Shown piece by piece: positions 26,097 through 34,402 of a stretch of 64,000 nucleotides of DNA; positions within the stretch are counted from its first letter, which is position 1, and each line of letters starts with the position of its first letter. Made by a program: the position numbers and the translations under genes. The DNA is from FEN-1350 sp964386005 (lineage in GTDB: Bacteria; Planctomycetota; Phycisphaerae; Sedimentisphaerales; Anaerohalosphaeraceae): NCBI GenBank assembly GCA_964386005.1, contig CAYLSB010000014.1, positions 11,987 to 75,986 of the forward strand. Direction: 5' to 3'. Below the pieces are notes generated by a model. It made no database searches, was not told the origin of the DNA, and was given only the letters and a program-made list of their open reading frames with translations.

Positions 26097-27128
26097 ATGT
26101 TTATTGATGAAGCGGAAATCCAGGTCAAGGCCGGCGACGGCGGTAACGGCTGTATGAGCTTTCGGCGGGAGAAATTCATCCCCAAAGGCGGGCCCGACGG
26201 GGGCGACGGAGGTAAAGGCGGCGATGTGTTTTTTCTGGCCTGTACGAGTCTGGATACGCTGATCGATTTTTCCGGGCGTTATACCTGGGCCGCCTCGGAC
26301 GGCCGTCACGGCGAAGGGAGCAACTGTACCGGCGCCGACGGCGAGGACCTGATCATCCGCGTTCCGGTGGGGACGCTGGTTTACGACAAGGAAAGCGAAC
26401 TGTTGCTCAAGGATCTGTGCGAGCCGGACATGAAGGTCAAAATCTGTCGCGGCGGTATCGGAGGCAAAGGCAACCTGGCCTTCACCACGAGCATTCGTCA
26501 GGCGCCGCGTTTTGCGCAAAAAGGCCGACCCGGGCAAACACGGAAACTGCGGTTGGAACTCAAGCTGATCGCCGATGTGGGTCTTGTGGGAATGCCCAAC
26601 GCGGGCAAGAGCACGCTGATCTCGCGGAGCACCCGAGCCCGCCCCAAGATCGCCAACTATCCCTTTACCACGCTCAATCCCGTTTTGGGGATCGTGGAAC
26701 TTTCGGGACAGCGAAGATTCGTTATGGCCGACATTCCGGGCCTGATCGAGGGCGCCCATGCCGGCGCGGGCCTGGGCCATGAATTTCTCCGGCATATCGA
26801 GCGAACGCGGCTGTTGGTGCATTTGTTGGATATCATGCCGGTCGATGGCTCGGACCCGGTGGAAAATTTCCGCGCGGTCAATCGCGAGCTCGCCAAGTAC
26901 AGCGAGCAACTGGGGCGCAAGCCGCAGGCGCTGGTGCTCAACAAGATCGATCTGGATCCGGACGGCACGATGGTCAACGACATCCTGGCCCGGCTGGGGG
27001 ATGAGGCGACCCGCGGCGCGATCGGGCCGATGAGGATTTCGGCGGTGTCCGGGGAAGGAATCGCCGGTCTCAATGAGATGCTGTGGAAGACGATGAAGGG
27101 AGCGACGAATGAATCTGATCGCGATTGA
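26097..27128 (+). CDS. obg: GTPase Obg/CgtA
   Basis: A conserved ribosome-associated GTPase needed for 50S maturation. The 343-residue product has the glycine-rich Obg fold (KAGDGGNGCMSFRREKF, GGDGGKGGDVFF) in residues 1-160, then the G domain with GMPNAGKST, DIPGLIEGA and NKID. It lacks the optional C-terminal OCT domain. It overlaps coaX by 20 bp, an indication of translational coupling. Confidence 0.96.
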   Translation: MFIDEAEIQVKAGDGGNGCMSFRREKFIPKGGPDGGDGGKGGDVFFLACTSLDTLIDFSGRYTWAASDGRHGEGSNCTGADGEDLIIRVPVGTLVYDKESELLLKDLCEPDMKVKICRGGIGGKGNLAFTTSIRQAPRFAQKGRPGQTRKLRLELKLIADVGLVGMPNAGKSTLISRSTRARPKIANYPFTTLNPVLGIVELSGQRRFVMADIPGLIEGAHAGAGLGHEFLRHIERTRLLVHLLDIMPVDGSDPVENFRAVNRELAKYSEQLGRKPQALVLNKIDLDPDGTMVNDILARLGDEATRGAIGPMRISAVSGEGIAGLNEMLWKTMKGATNESDRD

Positions 27129-27948
27129 TATCGGCAATACGACGATCACGACGGGCCTGTATCTGGACGATCAGGAAAAATGGGTACGATCGATTCCGGG
27201 TAAGGCCGACGATGCGCGAAAGCAGTTGACGGATCTGTTGACGGAGGCATGGGGACGGATTCCGCCGGTCGAAGGATCCGTCGAAAAGAAACGAAACGGG
27301 GTAATCGTCGTCAGTTCCGTGCAGGATGAGTGGGAGCAAATGGTCGAGGGACTCTGCGGGGAAACGCTGGGGGAAAGGATCCTGTTGATCGGTCGTGATG
27401 TACCACTTCCGATCGAGATGGCGATCGATGATCCATCGGCGGTCGGGACCGATCGCGTGGTCAATGCGGCGGCGGCTTTCGCGGTCATCGAAGACGCCTG
27501 TGTGGTCGCCAGCTTCGGTACGGCCGTGACGATCGATCTGATCGACGAAGATGGGGTGTTTCTCGGCGGCGTGATCGCGCCGGGAATCGAAATGGGCGCC
27601 GACGCACTCCACGCCGGCACCTCGCGTCTGCCGCGGGTGAAAGTCGAGCCGTCGAAGGATCCGATCGGGGCCAACACCGTCGATGCGATCAACGCGGGAT
27701 TGATCTACTCGGCGGCGGGCCTGTTGCGAATGGTCGCCGAGAGCTTCGCCGAGCAGATCGGCAAGTGGCCGCATACGATCGTGACCGGCGGAGCGGCGGG
27801 CCTCATCAAAAACCAATGCGATTTCGTGGATTCGTGGATCAACGATCTGGCGGTACGGGGAATCGTCATCGCGTTCAAAAAATACCTGAACGATACCGAC
27901 CAGATCGACGAATGGGATCGTAAGAATCAATCGGATAAGAAAAAGTAG
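27109..27948 (+). CDS. coaX: Type III pantothenate kinase
   Basis: Phosphorylates pantothenate in the first step of coenzyme A synthesis. The 279-residue product shows the ASKHA-fold signatures AIDIGNTTITTGL at the N-terminus, GTDRVVNAAAAF near residue 110, and SFGTAVTIDLI followed by GGVIAPGIEMGADAL. It starts within the end of obg. The MnmE-like gene begins 10 bp after its stop. Confidence 0.94.
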   Translation: MNLIAIDIGNTTITTGLYLDDQEKWVRSIPGKADDARKQLTDLLTEAWGRIPPVEGSVEKKRNGVIVVSSVQDEWEQMVEGLCGETLGERILLIGRDVPLPIEMAIDDPSAVGTDRVVNAAAAFAVIEDACVVASFGTAVTIDLIDEDGVFLGGVIAPGIEMGADALHAGTSRLPRVKVEPSKDPIGANTVDAINAGLIYSAAGLLRMVAESFAEQIGKWPHTIVTGGAAGLIKNQCDFVDSWINDLAVRGIVIAFKKYLNDTDQIDEWDRKNQSDKKK

Positions 27949-27958
27949 GCAACGCGAG

Positions 27959-29128
27959 ATGGACGGGGGTTCTTGTCATGCCGCTGTAATAACTCCGCCG
28001 GGTAGCGCTGCGATTGCCGGTATCGAGTTGGGCGGAAACGGCGCTGAACAAATCCTTCGAGGGATTTTCAAGACCTCATCTTCCGTGCGATTGGAAACGG
28101 GACAAATTCTTGTTGGACAAATCGCCGATGGCGCCGACGTAATCGATCAGGTGGTTGTCGGCTGCGAGGCACACGGACGATTTGTAATTCACTGCCACGG
28201 CAATCCGTTACTGGTTGAGACGGTGATGAAGCTGTTGCAGGATCGCGGGGCAAGATTGGTTTCTTTTGAAGCGGCGATGCAAATGCGGCCCCGGCGCAAT
28301 GGCGACAGCGCCATTACATCCGAAGCCGGGATCGAGCGACTTAAAGCCGTTACACTGGAGGGATTTCGATTCGTTTCCAATCAAATAACAGGCGGACTCA
28401 GCGCCGCTGTCGTGCGATGGCGGGACCATCTCCAACACGGGGAATTGGCCGCGATTCACAATGATTGCAGGCAAATTCTTTCTGACAGCCGTATCGCACA
28501 GCGAATCATCAGGGGCTGTGCGGGTGTGATCGTCGGTCCTCCCAACAGCGGCAAGAGCACGCTCTTTAATCGGCTCTGCGGAATGAACAAATCCATCGTG
28601 GCCGATATCGGAGGAACGACGCGCGACTGGGTTAGCGCGATTTGGCGGACGAAATCGCTTCGAATGGAGTTGTTCGATACCGCCGGTCTGGACGACGCGC
28701 TGGCCCAAGTCGATCCGCTTCAGGCGGCATCGCAGCAGCGAACCCGCGAAATCATTCGGCAGTCCGATGTGGTGATTGTTGTGGTAGACGGCTCCAAACC
28801 TCTCGAACATTTTTCGCTGGCGATTTCGCGGGATCAGATCGTAATTGCCGCGCTGAATAAATCCGACCTTCCGCAATCGCTTGATCCAACGACGTTGCCG
28901 TTTTCCTATGCGGAAATGGCTGCTGTTTCCGCCCAGACCGGCCACGGCATAGATGGCCTGACGAAGGCCGTACGGGGAGCGACGGGTGTCGATGGATTCG
29001 ATCTGTCGCGACCCATCTGTTTTACCGAACGTCAGAACGGAGTCGTAAACAATCTTTCACAAGCCACGACATCTGAAATCGCACATGATCTGCTTGAACA
29101 GTTGTTGATGGATTCCACGCAGGTATAA
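27959..29128 (+). CDS. MnmE/TrmE-like GTPase lacking the C-terminal CxGK motif
   Basis: A 389-residue protein with an MnmE-type N-terminal domain (VITPPGSAAIAGIELGG, then FVIHCHGNPLLVETVMKLL) and a G domain with GPPNSGKSTLFNRL, GGTTRDW, DTAGLDD and NKSD. True MnmE is about 450 residues and ends in a CxGK motif needed for tRNA wobble-uridine modification; this protein instead ends LLEQLLMDSTQV. The GEFTxRAF-like segment of the MnmE N-terminus is also not seen. It is therefore a divergent relative, not a safe MnmE call. The ribosome binding site is poor, and the gene is 10 bp from coaX and 10 bp from mutS. Confidence 0.8.
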   Translation: MDGGSCHAAVITPPGSAAIAGIELGGNGAEQILRGIFKTSSSVRLETGQILVGQIADGADVIDQVVVGCEAHGRFVIHCHGNPLLVETVMKLLQDRGARLVSFEAAMQMRPRRNGDSAITSEAGIERLKAVTLEGFRFVSNQITGGLSAAVVRWRDHLQHGELAAIHNDCRQILSDSRIAQRIIRGCAGVIVGPPNSGKSTLFNRLCGMNKSIVADIGGTTRDWVSAIWRTKSLRMELFDTAGLDDALAQVDPLQAASQQRTREIIRQSDVVIVVVDGSKPLEHFSLAISRDQIVIAALNKSDLPQSLDPTTLPFSYAEMAAVSAQTGHGIDGLTKAVRGATGVDGFDLSRPICFTERQNGVVNNLSQATTSEIAHDLLEQLLMDSTQV

Positions 29129-29137
29129 TAGGCCGCC

Positions 29138-31753
29138 ATGATGAATCACGAAGACAATCTGACGCCGGCGATGAAGCAGTTTCGCCATTTCAAATCCGCG
29201 CATCCGGATGCGATCCTGTTTTTCCGGATGGGCGATTTCTATGAGACGTTTTACGAGGACGCCCGAATTTGTTCGCAGGTGTTGGGCCTGGCGCTGACCA
29301 GCCGCAGCAAAGGCGACAACGCCATCCCGCTGGCGGGCGTACCGTATCACGCGGTCGATCATTACCTCAAGAAGATGCTCGCCGCCGGGTACAAGGTCGC
29401 CGTATGCGAGCAGGTGGAGGATCCCAAACTGGCCAAAGGCGTCGTCCAACGCGATGTCGTTCGGATCGTTACGCCGGGCACGCTGACGGACGAGTCGATG
29501 CTGGAGGACCGACAGGAAAACTTTCTCGCGGCCGTATGGCCCGGACCGAAACTGGCCGCGATGGCATGGGTGGATATCTCGACGGGTCATTTTTTCACGC
29601 GGGCGGTTCCGCTCGATAAGCTTGTCGATGAACTATCGGGCCTTTCACCGCGCGAGGTGCTGGCCGCGCAGACCGGCGACGAATTGTTCGTCGCGGAGGC
29701 CCGCAAGCTCGTGCGGCAGATCGCGCAGGCCACGGGTGCATCGGTCACGGAACGGCCGGCATGGTACTTCGATCCGCGCTCGGCAAAACAGCGGCTCTTG
29801 AAGCATTTCCAGATTTCCACGCTCGAGGGCTTCGGCATCGGAGACGATTTCCCCATCGGTCCCGCGGGGGCGATTCTTGAATACCTGAATGAAACGCAAA
29901 AGACGACGCTGTCGCATATTCGCCGCCTGCAAAAGGTCGAACCCTCGCGTTTTCTGCAGATCGATCCGGTCTCGCTGCGGAGTCTGGAGGTCCTGCGGAC
30001 AATCCGCACGGAGACCAAGCGCGGCACGCTGCTGGACTGCATGGACCAGACGATGACCGCGATGGGCGGACGAATGATGCGGACATGGTTGACGATGCCG
30101 CTGTGCGATATCGCCGCCATCGAGGCACGCCAGCAGGCCGTCGAGCATCTCGTCGGCGACTCGCAAATCTGCGAGGCGATTCGCACGCTGCTCAAGTCCA
30201 TCGCCGATCTCGAACGAATCGTCGGGCGGATCAGCACATCGCGCTGCGCGCCCAAGGATTTGCTCTCGCTGGGACAATCGCTGCGAAAGGCGCCCGCGAT
30301 GCAAAACCATCTGTCGGCCTTCGGCGCCGAATTGCTGCAGCAGTTGGCGCAGCGATGCGGCGGACTGGACGAGCTGGCGGATCTTCTGGAAGGTGCTATC
30401 GATCCGCAGTGTGCCGCGCATCTGCGCGAAGGCGGTGTGATCGCTTCCGGTTTCGATGCCGAACTGGATCGCCTGCGTGCGATTGGCAAGGACGGGCAGG
30501 CATGGCTGGTCGAGTTTCAGCGAAAAGAAATCGAACGCACCGGGATCGCCAACCTCCGCGTCGGCTACAACAAGGTCTTCGGCTACTACATCGAGATCAA
30601 CCATTCGCAATCGGCTAAGGCACCCGCGGATTACATTCGCAAACAGACGATCAAGAATGCCGAGCGATACATCACCGAACCGCTGAAGGAATACGAACAG
30701 CAAGCGCTCACTGCGCAGGATAAAGCCGTTGAGCTGGAGCAGCAGCTTTTCGAAAAGCTTCGCAGGCATGCCGCCGAATTCATCGAGCCGCTCCAGTCGC
30801 TGGCCGATTGCCTGGCGACGATCGACTGCCTGGCGAGTTTCGCCTTCGTCGCGCGGCGGCGTCATTACATCCGTCCGCAGATCGTCGAGGGCAAAGAATT
30901 GGCCATTGAGGACGGCCGTCACCCCGTGCTGGCCGAATCGCTCGGTTCGGAGTTTGTGCCCAATGATCTGACGCTTGGCGGCGCCGGCGGCGATGTGATG
31001 ATCCTGACCGGGCCCAACATGGCCGGCAAGAGCACCTTCATCCGCCAGGCGGCGCTATTGGCGCTGTTGGCGCAGACGGGTTCGTTTGTCCCCGCCAAAT
31101 CCGCGCGAATCGGCCTTATCGATCGCATCTTCACCCGCGTGGGCGCTTCCGACGAACTTCTCCGCGGTCAATCGACTTTCATGGTCGAGATGACCGAGAC
31201 GGCCAACATCCTCAACAACGCCACCGACCGGTCGCTGGTCATCCTCGACGAGGTCGGCCGCGGCACCAGCACCTACGACGGCCTTGCCCTGGCCTGGGCG
31301 ATCACCGAACACCTGGCCGCCGCGATCAAGTGCCGCACGCTCTTTGCCACGCACTACCACCAGCTCACCGAATTGGCCGCCCTGTTCGACAATGTCCGCA
31401 ACTACAATGTTGCCGTCCGCGAATGGGCGGGCTCAGTGGTCTTTCTGCACAAGATCACCTCCGGCGGTACCGACAAATCCTACGGTATCCACGTCGCTCG
31501 CCTGGCCGGTCTGCCGAAGTCCATCACCGCGCGGGCTAACGAGATCCTGTCCGACCTCGAAGCCACCTTCGCCCAAGAAGCCGCGGGAACGGAACTGGCC
31601 CGCATGAAGACCGGCGGCGACAATCCGCCCGAATTGTTCTCGCACAAGGAACGCTCCGTCCTGGACCGTTTGGCCGGCATCGATGTCAACCGCCTTACGC
31701 CCATCGAGGCCATCCAACTCCTTGAAGAAATCCAACGCGAACTTCCCGAATAA
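29138..31753 (+). CDS. mutS: DNA mismatch repair protein MutS
   Basis: Recognises mismatched bases and starts mismatch repair. The 871-residue product has the mismatch-contacting FRMGDFYETFYEDA (Phe-x-Glu) near residue 30, connector and clamp domains, the Walker A TGPNMAGKSTFIRQ, and further ATPase motifs including STFMVEMTETANIL, DEVGRGTSTYDGLA and FATHYHQL. Length and domain order are normal for MutS1. The start MMNHEDN... follows a very short spacer after the MnmE-like gene. Confidence 0.97.
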   Translation: MMNHEDNLTPAMKQFRHFKSAHPDAILFFRMGDFYETFYEDARICSQVLGLALTSRSKGDNAIPLAGVPYHAVDHYLKKMLAAGYKVAVCEQVEDPKLAKGVVQRDVVRIVTPGTLTDESMLEDRQENFLAAVWPGPKLAAMAWVDISTGHFFTRAVPLDKLVDELSGLSPREVLAAQTGDELFVAEARKLVRQIAQATGASVTERPAWYFDPRSAKQRLLKHFQISTLEGFGIGDDFPIGPAGAILEYLNETQKTTLSHIRRLQKVEPSRFLQIDPVSLRSLEVLRTIRTETKRGTLLDCMDQTMTAMGGRMMRTWLTMPLCDIAAIEARQQAVEHLVGDSQICEAIRTLLKSIADLERIVGRISTSRCAPKDLLSLGQSLRKAPAMQNHLSAFGAELLQQLAQRCGGLDELADLLEGAIDPQCAAHLREGGVIASGFDAELDRLRAIGKDGQAWLVEFQRKEIERTGIANLRVGYNKVFGYYIEINHSQSAKAPADYIRKQTIKNAERYITEPLKEYEQQALTAQDKAVELEQQLFEKLRRHAAEFIEPLQSLADCLATIDCLASFAFVARRRHYIRPQIVEGKELAIEDGRHPVLAESLGSEFVPNDLTLGGAGGDVMILTGPNMAGKSTFIRQAALLALLAQTGSFVPAKSARIGLIDRIFTRVGASDELLRGQSTFMVEMTETANILNNATDRSLVILDEVGRGTSTYDGLALAWAITEHLAAAIKCRTLFATHYHQLTELAALFDNVRNYNVAVREWAGSVVFLHKITSGGTDKSYGIHVARLAGLPKSITARANEILSDLEATFAQEAAGTELARMKTGGDNPPELFSHKERSVLDRLAGIDVNRLTPIEAIQLLEEIQRELPE

Positions 31754-32018
31754 GGTCCAAACCCGTTGAATCGATTCCGATTCAATCAGAACGTGTTGGA
31801 TCCCGGTTCGTATCGTTGTGTAATTGAACGATTCAACGCTTTCGTGGATTTGTTCTTTGAAGATAGGGGGCTTGGCGTGAAAACATGCCAACGACACGTT
31901 GCCGAACACGGTTTGAATATCACGGCGATGTCAACGATTGCAAAAGGTCGGCCCTCCGGGTATCGTTATCCGTCCGGGATACAACAAACGTCGACTGATT
32001 GATGGACAGGATATCGTT

Positions 32019-33065
32019 ATGCATTCAGGGCAACATTCGATCGTGAAAACTTACGATTCCATTTTCAAAGGCGGTTTCAAGCCCTTTGAGACACTGCTTC
32101 CGCGTTCGCTCGACGATTGGCAACAGAAGCGGCCGCAGATTCGCGCCACGCTGAAGCGATGCCTCGGCGAGTGGCCCGAATTGTTTACGCCAACGCCGAC
32201 GATTGAAAGTCGACAACAGCGAGATGGATACACGCAGGAGCGATTGACCTTCGACAACGGAGTCGGCGATACGGTGTATGGCTATATGCTTATTCCGGAC
32301 GGGCATACCGGCAAAGGCCCGGCGATCCTGTACAACCATTATCATGGCAATCAGTATCAACAAGGCAAAGAAGAGGTGATTACGAAGGTCTTTGACCTTC
32401 TGCCATTTGCCACCGGCGAGGAGTTGGCGCGTCATGGATATGTGGTACTGTGCATCGATGCGTACTGTTTCGGCGAACGACGATTTCAGGGCCCGGCAGG
32501 TTCGGATGAAGAAGGCAGCGCGACGGAGGTATCGCTGTTCAAGACGTTTCTGTGGCAGGGGAAAACTCTTTGGGGAATGATGATTCGCGATGACACTCTC
32601 GCGCTGAATTATCTCGCATCTCGGCCGGAGGTGGATCCTGAGCGGATTGCGGCGATGGGCATGAGCATGGGTTCGACACGAACGTGGTGGCTGGCTGCGA
32701 TGGATGAGCGGATCAAGGTCGCCGTCAGCGTGGCATGTCTGACGCGTTATCAGAATCTCATCGCCGAAGGCGGGCTGAAGTATCACGGGATTTATTACTA
32801 TGTCCCCAACATGCTCAAAGAAGGCATCGACGCCGAGTCGGTCGTCGCGCTGATCGCGCCAAGGGCACATCTGACGCTGACGGGCGCTAGCGATACTGGT
32901 TCACCGGCTGCGGGCGTGAAGATCATCAATGCCTATCAGGAAGGATTGTATGAATTATTCGGCAAGAGCGATCATTTTCGCGGCGTATTGTATCCTCGCA
33001 TGGAACATGTCTATACGCCCAGGATGTGGAAGGAAACGATTCACTGGTTAAAGAAATATGTGTAA
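32019..33065 (+). CDS. Alpha/beta hydrolase (acetyl-xylan-esterase/dienelactone-hydrolase-like)
   Basis: A 348-residue protein without an obvious signal peptide. The fold is supported by GYMLIPDGHTGKGPAILYNH (oxyanion region), a nucleophile elbow GMSMGS with Ser about residue 216, and C-terminal MEHVYTPRMW, where the histidine of the triad is likely. The aspartate candidate lies near LTGASDTGSP. ATG 32019 with AGGA upstream is preferred to the upstream in-frame codons. It is followed closely by a GH43-like gene, so deacetylation of a plant or algal glycan is a plausible inference. Confidence 0.8.
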   Translation: MHSGQHSIVKTYDSIFKGGFKPFETLLPRSLDDWQQKRPQIRATLKRCLGEWPELFTPTPTIESRQQRDGYTQERLTFDNGVGDTVYGYMLIPDGHTGKGPAILYNHYHGNQYQQGKEEVITKVFDLLPFATGEELARHGYVVLCIDAYCFGERRFQGPAGSDEEGSATEVSLFKTFLWQGKTLWGMMIRDDTLALNYLASRPEVDPERIAAMGMSMGSTRTWWLAAMDERIKVAVSVACLTRYQNLIAEGGLKYHGIYYYVPNMLKEGIDAESVVALIAPRAHLTLTGASDTGSPAAGVKIINAYQEGLYELFGKSDHFRGVLYPRMEHVYTPRMWKETIHWLKKYV

Positions 33066-33117
33066 ATGGAAATCATGTAATATACTTGATAATTATGATG
33101 TGCATAGGAGGTTATTC

Positions 33118-34161
33118 ATGCGATCCGTATTTGTGAGAGTTTTGATGATTCTATTGGTTTATCTTTTATTTCCCACAATCACCATCGCGGACAAGGATGA
33201 AGTCCTGCTGTTGTCTTTTTTCCGGGACAACGGCCAGCTTGGAACGTATCTGGCATGGAGTAATGACGGCGTGCATTTCGAGCCTCTCAATGGCGACAAG
33301 TCCGTTTTTGCTCCGGCGCCGTGGCCGGGACAGAACCTGACGCGCGATCCCTCGATCGTTTATCACGACGGCGTGTTTCATGCGGTGTGGACGTCGAATT
33401 GGAACGGTACATGTTTTGGGTATGCCACTTCAAAAGATCTGGTCTCGTGGTCGGAACCGATCAAAGTGGAACCGTTTTCTGCCGCGATGCTATCGGAGCA
33501 GCGGCCGCGAAATGTCTGGGCACCGGAGATTCACTGGGATCCGATCCAGAAAGATTTTCTGATCATCTGGTCAACGACAACGGAAACCGAAAGTCGAGAC
33601 AGGGACGGAACCTCCAACGATGGCAGGGATGGTTCTCTGGATCACCGGATTTATTGTACTCGCACGGCCGATGGCAAGACGTTCTCCGAAGCCAAGATAT
33701 TCTTCGATCCCGGTTATAGCTGCATCGATGGGCAAATGGTCTTCGACGATCAGGGTAACGCCGATCCAAGTGAGGGACAATGGATTCTTGTATTCAAACA
33801 CGAAAAGGAAGTTCCGCTGGGCGGAAAAAATCTGCGTCTGGCCTTTGCACCGGGGGATCTGTCGGCACCATGGAGCGATCCAACGGTACCAATCGCCGGT
33901 CCGGGATCAAACATACGGCCGAAGGAAATGGCCGAAGGCCCGACACTGCTGCGATGGAAGAAGCAGTGGTGGCTGTATTGGGATGCCTTTGCCAACGGAC
34001 ATTATTCACTGACGGTTTCGGATGATCTCAAGACGTGGACGGATCGGACGGCCGAATTGAAACTGCCGCCGCATCCGAGACATGGTACTGTTTTTGTCGC
34101 TCCGAAATCGGCGATGGGTTGGCTAACAAAAAATTCGGCCGTGGTTGAGCGTTCAAAATAG
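33118..34161 (+). CDS. GH43-like five-bladed beta-propeller glycosidase
   Basis: A 347-residue exported protein with a signal peptide (MRSVFVRVLMILLVYLLF). The propeller is indicated by RDPSIVYHDGVFHAVW, FGYATSKDLVSWSEP, WAPEIHWDPIQKDFLIIWS and EGPTLLRWKKQWWLYWDAF, the usual GH43 pattern with the first acidic residue after RDPS. Substrate specificity cannot be given. AGGAGG stands six bases before ATG 33118. The upstream in-frame codons are inside the end of the esterase gene. Confidence 0.8.
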   Translation: MRSVFVRVLMILLVYLLFPTITIADKDEVLLLSFFRDNGQLGTYLAWSNDGVHFEPLNGDKSVFAPAPWPGQNLTRDPSIVYHDGVFHAVWTSNWNGTCFGYATSKDLVSWSEPIKVEPFSAAMLSEQRPRNVWAPEIHWDPIQKDFLIIWSTTTETESRDRDGTSNDGRDGSLDHRIYCTRTADGKTFSEAKIFFDPGYSCIDGQMVFDDQGNADPSEGQWILVFKHEKEVPLGGKNLRLAFAPGDLSAPWSDPTVPIAGPGSNIRPKEMAEGPTLLRWKKQWWLYWDAFANGHYSLTVSDDLKTWTDRTAELKLPPHPRHGTVFVAPKSAMGWLTKNSAVVERSK

Positions 34162-34402
34162 TGCAAACAAAACCGTGTCATTGTGAATTTCAAAATTTCC
34201 TATTGACCATTCATAACCATGTATGTAGATTATTATTGGAGAACAAAACAGAAGTTCATTAAATCTTGAGGTCTTACCGAAAGCCAAGAATATTATATTA
34301 CCAGACCAAGAGGTTAATGTTTCAAGTTGTTCCCCCAAAAATGCGCATCGTGAGTCTTGGATGAATAAGGAATGGCGGACTTATTTTGAAAGGGCAAGGA
34401 AG

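Noticed and set aside
26073..27149. Long minus-strand frame of 358 residues.
   Set aside because: Antisense shadow of obg; the plus-strand gene is conserved and unmistakable.
31766..32002. Plus-strand 78-residue frame between mutS and the esterase gene.
   Set aside because: No domain or ribosome binding site; nothing convincing in this gap.
34361..34402. Earlier ATG for the large beta-helix gene.
   Set aside because: It adds a polar stretch before the signal peptide; ATG 34403 fits an exported protein better.
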